Shown: positions 30,981-41,100 of the stretch, piece by piece
How the letters are laid out: each line of letters starts with the position of its first letter
How positions within the stretch are numbered: the stretch's first letter is position 1
Assembly (NCBI GenBank): GCA_038277395.1
Contig: CM076194.1
Coordinates: forward strand, 129,647,505 to 129,711,504
DNA length: 64,000 nucleotides
Source of the DNA: Dryocosmus kuriphilus
Lineage: Eukaryota; Arthropoda; Insecta; Hymenoptera; Cynipidae
Direction of reading: 5' to 3'
The notes under the pieces: model-generated
What the model saw: only the letters and a program-made list of their open reading frames with translations
Database searches by the model: none
What the model was told of the DNA's origin: nothing
Translations under genes and position numbers: made by a program

Positions 30981-33388
30981 TACAGAAAATGGCTTTCTGT
31001 CAAAGTTTCTAGTTCTATAATTTTTATGTAATTTCGAACTTATACATCAAAATTTAAATAAAATTATCAGAAAAATGCACAGTTTTTACTAAAACACTTA
31101 CCAAAATTGTTATTTTTACATGTATTTCAACAGAAAAATTCCGTTATTATTAAAATGTTATCCTTCTGAAAAGTTTTTGTTGGATTCGGCTAGATGGCTC
31201 GTATTTTGTATATTAGACCCAGTAAAAGAAATGTTTTTTACACGAGAATATGACAGATTAACGCTTTTGGGTATGCAGGATGTTTTGGGGTTGTTATTTT
31301 ATCATCTTCTGAATCTAAAAGCATGGAGATTAACATTTCCTAACAATCAAAATCTCGGGATATTTTTCTATTTAACTATAAGGGTCGGATATAGTTGAAA
31401 AATAATTACAGGAAACAGCCCCTAGTAGGAAACATGTGCGAATTTATTTTAATGGTCGTTTTATCATTCTTTAAACGTACATCAAGGAATTTGACATTTT
31501 ATAACGACCAAAATTAAGGAATATTCTTTTATTAAAATATTGGGGCTGCATATCGCTACAGAACGATTACAGAAAGCATCCTCTAGTAATAAAAGTGTTT
31601 CAAATTGTTTTAAGGGATGTTTTATCATCCTCTAAACGTAGAAGCAAAGCAATCGATACTTTCTAACGACCAAAATAACGATATTTTCTTATTAATAAAG
31701 TATTAAGGTCGGATATCACTGCACAACGATTACAGGAAATATCCCTTTTAGCAAGAATGTGTAAATTTACTTTAAGGGGTATGGCCACAGTAGAATTTTG
31801 AAAAAATCGATTTTTTTTGCTTAAAAGATGGCATGAAAGATTTCGTCAAAACAAAAATAAGTTACTACTCGATTTATAGCGAAAAGAAGTTTTTTGTACC
31901 AACTTTAAGCGTATAACGCCTGCCTGTGGCCGCTCAGTTGCTTTCGTAAAACTTTAAACGCGTTTTTCTCAAAACATCTTTTTTCTAATTGGCCTGACAA
32001 ATAATTTCCACAATTTTTATACGATTGACTTCAAATTTAAAAATCATCTTTCTAATTGGATTTCGCAGAGAAGTATGTACGGAATTTTTGATTACTTAGA
32101 AACTTTCCATTTTATGAGCAGTTTTGTACGAAATTTTTCACCGATAATTCACCTGTTAACTTCAAATGCCTACCATTTTCGAAAAAGCCAATATTTTGAA
32201 AATTATGTGAGTACTTCTCTAGGTATTCTTATATAAATTAAGAAGAATTTGTTAGTTTTGTTCTAGGTCAAAAATATTGTAGATGCCAAATGTCTGACCG
32301 CGGAGCACCACAAAAAAAAAAAGATATAAAAAGCTAATGGCACTAGTCGGCCATACTGTAAAAAAAATATATTTTTATTAGCTTGATAGTTCAACTAATT
32401 AGATCTGTAATTAGTTTTATAAGTACATTAATTTTTTACACCAAAAAAGTTTTTAAATATGCACATGATTTTGTACCCGCTACTGTGGCCACGTACCCCT
32501 TAAGGCCGTGTAAAAGGTGGGTCACGTGACCAAGCTAGTCCTGAACTTCTTTTGTCCCAACTCATGTCCAAACGAAATAAAGTATCACTCTGAAAGTGTG
32601 GAAAATGAAAGAGGAGGCAATAAAGTAGGAGCCTCTACTTTTTTTCTTTGGAAATTCGGAAAAAAAATGTTTCAAAGAAAATAAAACTGGAAGTATTATC
32701 GGTATTCCTTTTGTCCCAACTCATGTCCGTATGGAATAATAAATCGCGTTGAAAATTGGGCACAGTAAATACGAGGCACGAGGGATGATAACACAACACT
32801 TAAAATAAATTCATAAACTTTTCCTACTAGGATATGTTTCCTGTAATCATGTTTCAGCGATATCCGACCCTTATAATTTAATAAAAAAATATCCCGTGAT
32901 TTTCGTTGTCAAAAAGATGTCGATTTCCTTGATTTACGTTTAGGGCATGATAGTACAACTCTTAAAATAAATTCACACACTTTTCCTACTAGGGGATGTT
33001 TCCTGTAATCATTTTTCAGCGATATTCGACCCTTATAATTTAATAAAAAAATATCCTGTGATTTTTATTGTCACGAAATATTCATTTCCATGCTTATAGA
33101 TTTAGGGGATGATAAAATAACAACCCCAAAATATCGTGCATACCAAAAATCGTTAATCTGTCACATGATCGTGTACATAACGTTAGATTTACTGGGTCTA
33201 ATCTACAAAATATGAAGCATCTAGCCGAATCCAATAAAAACTTTTTGACAAGGATAAAATTTTAATAATAACGGAATTTTTCTGTTAAAATACTTGTAAA
33301 ACGGACAACTTTGGTAAGTGATTTGCAGGTTCGAAATTACAAAAAAATTATAGATTTAGAAACTTTGCCAAAAAGACATTTTCTGTAC
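30981..33388. mobile_element. Foldback element 2, arms with about 160-bp tandem units
   Basis: The outer ends pair (TACAGAAAATGnCTTTnTG and AAAGTTTCTA... at left with the reverse complement at right). Both arms contain the same 93-codon-long low-quality frame (GATTCGGCTAGATG; ATCCAACAAAA region). They are followed by tandem units of about 160 bp marked by AAGGGTCGGATAT, ATTACAGGAAA and CCCCTAGTAGGAAA: several in the left arm (31380-31770), about two in the right arm (32785-33110, inverted). The spacer includes a TTAA-flanked MITE and a duplicated TTTTGTCCCAACTCATGTCC block (32549, 32708). Confidence 0.75.
31776..32499. mobile_element. 724-bp MITE flanked by TTAA
   Basis: Ends GGGGTATGGCCACAGTAG and CTACTGTGGCCACGTACCCC are inverted repeats with one extra base on the right, flanked by TTAA at 31772-31775 and 32500-32503. 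TTAA duplication suggests piggyBac-type mobilisation, though the GGGG terminus is not the usual CCC start. Non-coding inside. Confidence 0.65.
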
Positions 33389-33390
33389 GT
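33376..33390. repeat. 15-bp target duplication of Penelope remnant (left)
   Basis: ACATTTTCTGTACGT, exact copy at 34479-34493. It lies at the right end of foldback element 2. Confidence 0.85.
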
Positions 33391-33460
33391 GTGCAAGTTA
33401 GTCTTCTGGTTTAAAAGGTCATTGAAGTAAGATGACAACAAGTTTTTAAAAACATGAGAC

Positions 33461-33489
33461 GTTTCGGCTATAATTATAGCACTCTTCAA
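33461..33489 (-). ncRNA. Hammerhead ribozyme-like motif (left arm)
   Basis: The minus strand reads TTGAAGA, an imperfect TATAATTATA hairpin as stem II, then GAAAC. The consensus core CUGANGA...GAAA has U in place of the first C, so activity is doubtful. Confidence 0.5.
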
Positions 33490-34342
33490 TCAAATTTATT
33501 CTAGAAGAAGAAAAAACAACCAGAAATTAGATTTTTTGTAAAAAATTACAGAATAAGTAATACAAAGAACATGTCAAAAATATCAACCAAGGAATGTGAT
33601 GAGTCAAATATTAAATATACGGTAAAATATAAAACAGAAAAATACCTTAGAGCGAACTCCAAAGAGCCTGTTCAAAGAATGTAGAAAATTTTTTTCCTTG
33701 ATAATAACGCAGAGTTATAAAATAACAAAAATAAAATACTTAAAGAAATTGCATTTCTAGATTAGGACGGAGGAAAAAAGCATTTAGTGAGTCCATGTCA
33801 GATGGTAAAGTTAGACTGGTATTATAACTACGAAGATGCATTAAAATTGAGAAAACAGAAATGTAGGTAAGATTATTCAATGATGGTAAATCAGAAAACT
33901 ATTTTATCATAACTTTGTAAGAGATTTGAATTCTTCCGGGAAAATGTTATATTCATATATCTAGTGTTTACAATGCTATTAAACTTATTATGAAGAAATT
34001 TTCCACCACCTTTCTACGAGCTGTGTTGCTTTCTAATGCGAGAATTTTATAATTATCAAAATCAAACATGTGTCCCGTATCTAAGTAATGTTCAAATTTT
34101 TTTCATTTTTTTATTTTTCATTTTCATTTTCATTTTTTTCAGATTTTCTACATTCTTTGAACAGGCTCTTTGGAGTTTGCTCTAATGTATTTTTCTGTTT
34201 TATATTTTACCGTATATTTAATATATGACTCATCACATTCCTTGGTTGATATTTTTGACATGTTCTTTGTATTAGTTATTCTGTAATTTTTTACAAACAA
34301 TCTAATTTCTGATTGCTTTTTCTTCTTCTAGAATAAATTTGA

Positions 34343-34374
34343 TTGAAGAGGGCCATAATTATAGCCGAAACGTC
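34343..34374 (+). ncRNA. Hammerhead ribozyme-like motif (right arm)
   Basis: TTGAAGA, stem II from GGCCAT/ATAGCC with an AATT loop, then GAAACGTC: a minimal palindromic ACGU stem III followed by the C expected before the cleavage site. Short flanking TGA/TCA can start stem I. The first core C is U. Confidence 0.55.
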
Positions 34375-34493
34375 TCACGTTTTTAAAAATTTGTTGTCAT
34401 CTTATTTTCAATGACCTTTTAAACAAGAAGACTAACTTGCACATTATCACAATGTCGAGAATTATACACAAATTAAAAACATTTTCTGTACGT

Positions 34494-35364
34494 TTGGTGC
34501 TGGGTCTTTTCCGGTAAATTGATAAATTACCGAAATTTTCCGGAAATTTAAGATAAAAAAAATGTTGTTAATTTTTTGAAAATTTTTGGCAATTTATTAG
34601 TAAATTATGGAGACTTATCACTTTTGTTTGGTCCAACCACATCACTATTCATAATCACTCATGCACGATATACATGACTTGAAAAGCGAACATTCTGTGC
34701 ATGTTTTGAAATTTAAAAAAAATTATTTTTCGCTAGGTGTTAAGAAACTCTTAGTGGCAAAATAAAAAAATTTCGAGAATACAATTCCGGCAGAAATTTT
34801 TTTTTTAAGTTTTCTGGATTCGTATACTACACAGTAAAAACTAAGCCATGAACTTAAATTCGGCTTGTTTTCATTTTTGTCTTGAATTAAGTCGGTAACT
34901 AGATTTAAGCTTATAAAGGGTCCTACTGAGTCTTCTACTACAAATAATACATTAATAGGATCGAATAGCAGTACACTGGCCTTAAAATAAGGCCCAATTT
35001 TCTTCATTTAGGATGAAGACTCTGCGAGCTGTAAACCAGAAAATAATGGAGCTTATTTTCAGGCATTAATTAGAAGCTTGAAGCGGTAACATCTCTACGA
35101 GGGACTTCCCTCGGTCCAGTCGGCAGGACGATTTGTCATGCACGTCAATATACGTGAAATCCGTTTGGAAAGCGAGTCGAGTGGTAGTCGTTTGTGTTAA
35201 AAAGTTTTGTATATCCCAACTTGTGCTCTGTACTACAGAATAATGTATGTCTCCAAATTTTGATTCTTTACGTGTTGCAACAATCAGTTAAATCTAGTAA
35301 AAGCATTGTTTTGGTAGAAATGTAAGCAAACTTAACCTTCTCAGTGGACAGTGCATAATACGTA
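34494..35364. other. Gene-less stretch with a GC-richer patch at 35080-35180
   Basis: Mostly AT-rich with CCGGAAA/TTTCCGG motifs at 34510-34550. 35080-35180 is noticeably richer in GC and looks less repetitive than its surroundings, but no long ORF or clear splice signal was established. A 94-codon minus-strand ORF (34723-35007) has no recognisable motif. Confidence 0.5.
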
Positions 35365-35460
35365 TACAAAGTGTCTTAAGTTCACCGAAAACATTCGTGC
35401 TACGCTCACTGGAAACATTTGTTCTACGCTCACCGAATTCCGGTGAACGTAGACAAGACC
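35365..35460 (-). repeat. TTCACCGAA-type short repeat, second copy
   Basis: Opposite-strand relative of 828-962, with the CTACGyTCACCG and TTTTCGGTGAAC modules. Confidence 0.45.
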
Positions 35461-35569
35461 TAATATATATCACCAAGATCCGTGAAATTTCGGGTAATTA
35501 ATTTTTGATTATTCCTTCGATTGGAATAAATTACATAACAAATTAATACAAATATAATAAATATAAAAT

Positions 35570-36837
35570 ATCTGACCTTTCGCGGCAACATTCTCATCAC
35601 GCCCTGCGCGCGCCGCGCTTTGCGATCGAGTGTTTTTGGTCCTCGCACTCTTCAGAACACTTTTCGCAAATTTTTAAAACACTTGCTTTTAATGGTATTA
35701 TTAAATTTGAATTTTCTTAAAAATTACAAAAGAAATTATTTTACTTAAGGCTCTATTGCCCTTAAGGAATACATTCTCATCACGACAATCGCGCTTCGCG
35801 CTTGACAATTAATTTTCTTTTAACCCATTATAGATTGGTAAAGTTTTTTTGTGATTTTCCAAATTTTCACAATGCAGGTTTTCTATTCCTTAAAGTAAAA
35901 TAATGAGTAGTATTATAAATAAAATTTGTAGGTTTTTCCAAGGTGGAAAATTCTGCTCGTTCATATTTTCTTATGTCTTGCATAATTTTGCTGCAAAGTG
36001 GATATCTTTATATTTAATAACATATTTCACGAACAACTCAAAAACTCTGCGACTTTACAAAAAAATTATAGAGAGCGTTTTCTCGATTAAAAGCAAAACC
36101 GTGTATTTGACCAAAAAACGGTTAAAACAAAATTTGTAGACCTTTTTGAGTTGAACAACTTTGTTTATTATAATTTTTTTGTATCTTCAATATTTTGGCG
36201 GGAAACTACAGTTTTTTATTTTTAACAACGTTTTCCCGATTAAAGCAAAAATCGTGCATTTTATCAAAAAACGGTTAAAACAAAATTTGTAGACCTTTTT
36301 GAGTTGAACAACTTTGTTTCGTATAATTTTCTTGTATCTTGAATATTTTGGCAGGAAACCACAGTTTTTTATTTTTAACAACGTTTTCTCAATTAAAAAA
36401 AAAACCGTGCATTTTATCAAAAAATGCTTAAGACAAATTTGTAGATTTTTTTAAGACGAACAATTTTGGTTACATGTATATTTCGTGCAGCTCGCATAGT
36501 TTACCCGGAAAAACAATTTTTTGATTTTGCAAAAACCGTTTTTGATGGATAAAACCAGAACCGTTGGTCAAAAACCGCTGGTTAACGAACCCTTCCTTTC
36601 TTTTTACGCCTTAAACAAGTGTGCCAAAGCGCAATCCAATCCGATAAGTCCTTCGAAAGTTATCGGGTCCACAGATAACAACGACGAAGACAACGACAAC
36701 AACAGACAGACACCGTCGTAAAAAACCGTTTTTTCTGACTCAGGGGTTCTCAAAACGTGGATATTTGATGAAAACTGGGGGGGGGGGGGGGCAAATTTTA
36801 CATAAATCTAATACCTTCTCTGATGAGAATATAAAAA
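35570..36837 (+). mobile_element. Family X repeat, older copy next to the array
   Basis: Starts ATCTGACCTTTCGCGGC with ACATTCTCATC and ends CTTCTCTGATGAGAATATAAAAA. It is more diverged from the array units than they are from each other, and contains an extra duplicated 120-bp block (TTAAAACAAAATTTGTAGACC at about 36.12 and 36.27 kb). A G15 run (36777-36791) lies near its end. A 31-bp spacer separates it from the array. Confidence 0.85.
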
Positions 36838-36868
36838 TTGCATTTTTCGACCAACCTTTGTAAAAAAA

Positions 36869-38127
36869 ATCTGCCCGCTTCGCGGGCACATTCTCATCAA
36901 GCGCTTTCGCGCGAAGTATGAGCGCGCCTAGGGCGCGCGTCTGTTGGCACTCGCGCTTCGCGCTCAATAGATTATTCACCTCGCGCTACGCGCTCGGTGT
37001 TTCTGGATGGTATAAACCTTTAAATTAAAAATTCCAAAAGAAATTATTTTACTTAAGGCTCTATCGCCCTTAAGGAATACATTCTCATCATGACACTCGC
37101 GCTTCGCGCTCGATAATTACATTTTTTAAAACGCATTGTAGATTGGTAAAGTTTTTTAGTGATTTTCCAAATTTTCACAATAGAGGATTTCGATTCTTAA
37201 AAGTAAAACGATGAGTCTTATAAATAAATTTTGTAGCTCTTTCCAAGGTGAACAATTCTGCTTGTTAATATTTTCTCATATTTTGCATAGTTTTGCTGAA
37301 AAGTGGTTTTCTTTATATTTCATAACATATTTCACGAATAACTTAAACAATACGCGTCTGCTCAAAAAAATGGTAGAGAGCAAATTTGTAGATCTTTTTG
37401 AGATGAACAACTTTGTTTATTATTATTTTTCCGTATATTGCATAGTTTGGTGGGAAATTTGAAATTTTTAATTTTTAATAACGTTTTATCGATTAAAACA
37501 AAAACCGTGCATTTTATCAAAAAATGGTTGAGACAAAATTTGTAGATATTTTTAAATTGAACAACTTTGTTCTTTACCATTTTTTTGTATCTTGAATATT
37601 TTGGCGGGAAACCACAGTTTTTTAAATTTTATGAGCGTTTTCTTGATTCAAACAAAAACCGTTCATTTTATCGAAAAACGGTTAAGACAAAATTTGTAGA
37701 TTTTTTTGAGATGAACAATTTTACTTTCGTACGTTTTTTTTGTATCTCTCATAGTTTAGTCGGAAAATGAATTTCTTGATTTTGTGTAAACCGTTTTTGA
37801 TGGATAAAACCATAACCGTTGATCAAAAACCGCTGGTTAACGAACTCGTCCTTTCTTTTTGGACCCTAAAGTAGTGTGCCAAAGCGCAATCCAATCCGAT
37901 TAGTCCTTCGAAAGTTATCGTGGGAACAGACGACAACGACAACGACAACGACGACAACGACAACGACAACGACGACAACAACGACGACAACGCCAACAGA
38001 CAGACAGACACGGTCGTAAAAACCATTTTTTCGGATTCAGGAGGTCTTAAAACGTGGAGATTTCATGAAATCCGCGAAAGTCAACTTTTGCATAAATCTA
38101 ATACCTTCTCTGATGAGAATGTAAAAA
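36869..38127 (+). mobile_element. Family X unit 1 (reference architecture)
   Basis: Order of parts: hairpin cluster at 36871-37010 (CCCGCTTCGCGGG; the CGCTTTCGCGCGAAG region; GCGCGCCTAGGGCGCGC; GCGCTTCGCGC; GCGCTACGCGC); a lone hairpin GCGCTTCGCGC at 37098-37108 after a second ATTCTCATCATGA; an AT-rich middle with repeated AAAACCGTGCATTTTATC / AAAACCGTTCATTTTATC modules about 150 bp apart; the conserved AAAACCGCTGGTTAACGAA and CCGATTAGTCCTTCGAAAG blocks; the GAC/AAC microsatellite (37926-37993); and the terminal TGAAATCCGCGAAAGTCA...CTCTGATGAGAATGT. The CATTCTCATC start and GATGAGAATG end are inverted. No protein-coding content. Confidence 0.85.
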
Positions 38128-41100
38128 ATCTGACCGCTTCGCGGGCACATTCTCATCGCGCGCTTCGCGCGAAGTATGAGCGCGCCTAGGGCGCGCGTCT
38201 GTTGGCACTCGCGCTTCGCGCTCAATAGTTTATTCACCTCGCGCTACGCGCTCGGTGTTTCTGGATGGTATAAACCTTTAAATTAAAAATTCCAAAAGAA
38301 ATTATTTTACTTAAGGCTCTATCGCCCTTAAGGAATACATTCTCATCATGACACTCGCGCTTCGCGCTCGATAATTACATTTTTTAAAACGCATTGTAGA
38401 TTGGTAAAGTTTTTTAGTGATTTTCCAAATTTTCACAATAGAGGATTTCGATTCTTAAAAGTAAAACGATGAGTCTTATAAATAAATTTTGTAGCTCTTT
38501 CCAAGGTGAACAATTCTGCTTGTTAATATTTTCTCATATTTTGCATAGTTTTGCTGAAAAGTGGTTTTCTTTATATTTCATAACATATTTCACGAATAAC
38601 TTAAACAATACGCGTCTGCTCAAAAAAATGGTAGAGAGCAAATTTGTAGATCTTTTTGAGATGAACAACTTTGTTTATTATTATTTTTCCGTATATTGCA
38701 TAGTTTGGTGGGAAATTTGAAATTTTTATTTTTTAATAACGTTTTATCGATTAAAACAAAAACCGTGCATTTTATCAAAAAATGGTTGAGACAAAATTTG
38801 TAGATATTTTTAAATTGAACAACTTTGTTCTTTACCATTTTTTTGTATCTTGAATATTTTGGCGGGAAACCACAGTTTTTAAATTTTATGAGCGTTTTCT
38901 TGATTCAAACAAAAACCGTTCATTTTATCGAAAAACGGTTAAGACAAAATTTGTAGATTTTTTTGAGATGAACAATTTTACTTTCGTACGTTTTTTTTTT
39001 GTATCTCTCATAGTTTAGTCGGAAAATGAATTTCTTGATTTTGTGTAAACCGTTTTTGATGGATAAAACCATAACCGTTGATCAAAAACCGCTGGTTAAC
39101 GAACTCGTCCTTTCTTTTTGGACCCTAAAGTAGTGTGCCAAAGCGCAATCCAATCCGATTAGTCCTTCGAAAGTTATCGTGGGAACAGACGACAACGACA
39201 ACGACAACGACGACAACGACAACGACAACGACGACAACAACGACGACAACGCCAACAGACAGACAGACACGGTCGTAAAAACCATTTTTTCGGATTCAGG
39301 AGGTCTTAAAACGTGGAGATTTCATGAAATCCGCGAAAGTCAACTTTTGCATAAATCTAATACCTTCTCTGATGAGAATGTAAAAAATCTGACCGCTTCG
39401 CGGGCACATTCTCATCGCGCGCTTCGCGCGAAGTATGAGCGCGCCTAGGGCGCGCGTCTGTTGGCACTCGCGCTTCGCGCTCAATAGTTTATTCACCTCG
39501 CGCTACGCGCTCGGTGTTTCTGGATGGTATAAACCTTTAAATTAAAAATTCCAAAAGAAATTATTTTACTTAAGGCTCTATCGCCCTTAAGGAATACATT
39601 CTCATCATGACACTCGCGCTTCGCGCTCGATAATTACATTTTTTAAAACGCATTGTAGATTGGTAAAGTTTTTTAGTGATTTTCCAAATTTTCACAATAG
39701 AGGATTTCGATTCTTAAAAGTAAAACGATGAGTCTTATAAATAAATTTTGTAGCTCTTTCCAAGGTGAACAATTCTGCTTGTTAATATTTTCTCATATTT
39801 TGCATAGTTTTGCTGAAAAGTGGTTTTCTTTATATTTCATAACATATTTCACGAATAACTTAAACAATACGCGTCTGCTCAAAAAAATGGTTAGAGAGCA
39901 AATTTGTAGATCTTTTTGAGATGAACAACTTTGTTTATTATTATTTTTCCGTATATTGCATAGTTTGGTGGGAAATTTGAAATTTTTAATTTTTAATAAC
40001 GTTTTATCGATTAAAAAACAAAAACCGTGCATTTTATCAAAAAATGGTTGAGACAAAATTTGTAGATATTTTTAAATTGAACAACTTTGTTCTTTACCAT
40101 TTTTTTGTATCTTGAATATTTTGGCGGGAAACCACAGTTTTTAAATTTTATGAGCGTTTTCTTGATTCAAACAAAAACCGTTCATTTTATCGAAAAACGG
40201 TTAAGACAAAATTTGTAGATTTTTTTGAGATGAACAATTTTACTTTCGTACGTTTTTTTTGTATCTCTCATAGTTTAGTCGGAAAATGAATTTCTTGATT
40301 TTGTGTAAACCGTTTTTGATGGATAAAACCATAACCGTTGATCAAAAACCGCTGGTTAACGAACTCGTCCTTTCTTTTTGGACCCTAAAGTAGTGTGCCA
40401 AAGCGCAATCCAATCCGATTAGTCCTTCGAAAGTTATCGTGGGAACAGACGACAACGACAACGACAACGACGACAACGACAACGACAACGACGACAACAA
40501 CGACGACAACGCCAACAGACAGACAGACACGGTCGTAAAAACCATTTTTTCGGATTCAGGAGGTCTTAAAACGTGGAGATTTCATGAAATCCGCGAAAGT
40601 CAACTTTTGCATAAATCTAATACCTTCTCTGATGAGAATGTAAAAAATCTGACCGCTTCGCGGGCACATTCTCATCGCGCGCTTCGCGCGAAGTATGAGC
40701 GCGCCTAGGGCGCGCGTCTGTTGGCACTCGCGCTTCGCGCTCAATAGTTTATTCACCTCGCGCTACGCGCTCGGTGTTTCTGGATGGTATAAACCTTTAA
40801 ATTAAAAATTCCAAAAGAAATTATTTTACTTAAGGCTCTATCGCCCTTAAGGAATACATTCTCATCATGACACTCGCGCTTCGCGCTCGATAATTACATT
40901 TTTTAAAACGCATTGTAGATTGGTAAAGTTTTTTAGTGATTTTCCAAATTTTCACAATAGAGGATTTCGATTCTTAAAAGTAAAACGATGAGTCTTATAA
41001 ATAAATTTTGTAGCTCTTTCCAAGCTGAACAATTCTGCTTGTTAATATTTTCTCATATTTTGCATAGTTTTGCTGAAAAGTGGTTTTCTTTATATTTCAT

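Larger units (their letters stand above)
33391..34478. mobile_element. Penelope-like remnant with inverted arms
   Basis: Arms of about 300 bp (33391-33694 and 34143-34442) are reverse complements with few changes. Each carries a hammerhead-like core, as in Penelope pLTRs. The right side has a 36-bp extra tail before the exact 15-bp target duplication. The central 450 bp is AT-rich with no RT recognised. The layout (inverted arms, unequal tail, about 15-bp duplication) parallels the larger Penelope element at 53.9 kb. Confidence 0.75.

Noticed and set aside
31120..31398. 92-codon ORF in foldback 2 arm
   Set aside because: Present only as part of the foldback arm, broken in the other arm, no recognised domain.
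34723..35007. 94-codon minus-strand ORF
   Set aside because: No motif, and composition like the surrounding AT-rich DNA.
36871..37010. Bacterial REP elements or bacterial contamination
   Set aside because: The hairpins resemble REP in shape, but they are embedded in a repeat intermixed with eukaryotic transposons and bear no bacterial genes.
37211..37462. 83-codon ORF repeated in every family X unit
   Set aside because: Conserved only because the units are recent duplicates. In older copies it is broken by indels, and no domain is visible.
37920..38189. Asp/Asn-rich ORF (and Ser/Leu-rich antisense ORF) repeated in each array unit
   Set aside because: Translation of the GAC/AAC microsatellite. 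The frame changes with repeat number and there is no other coding signal.
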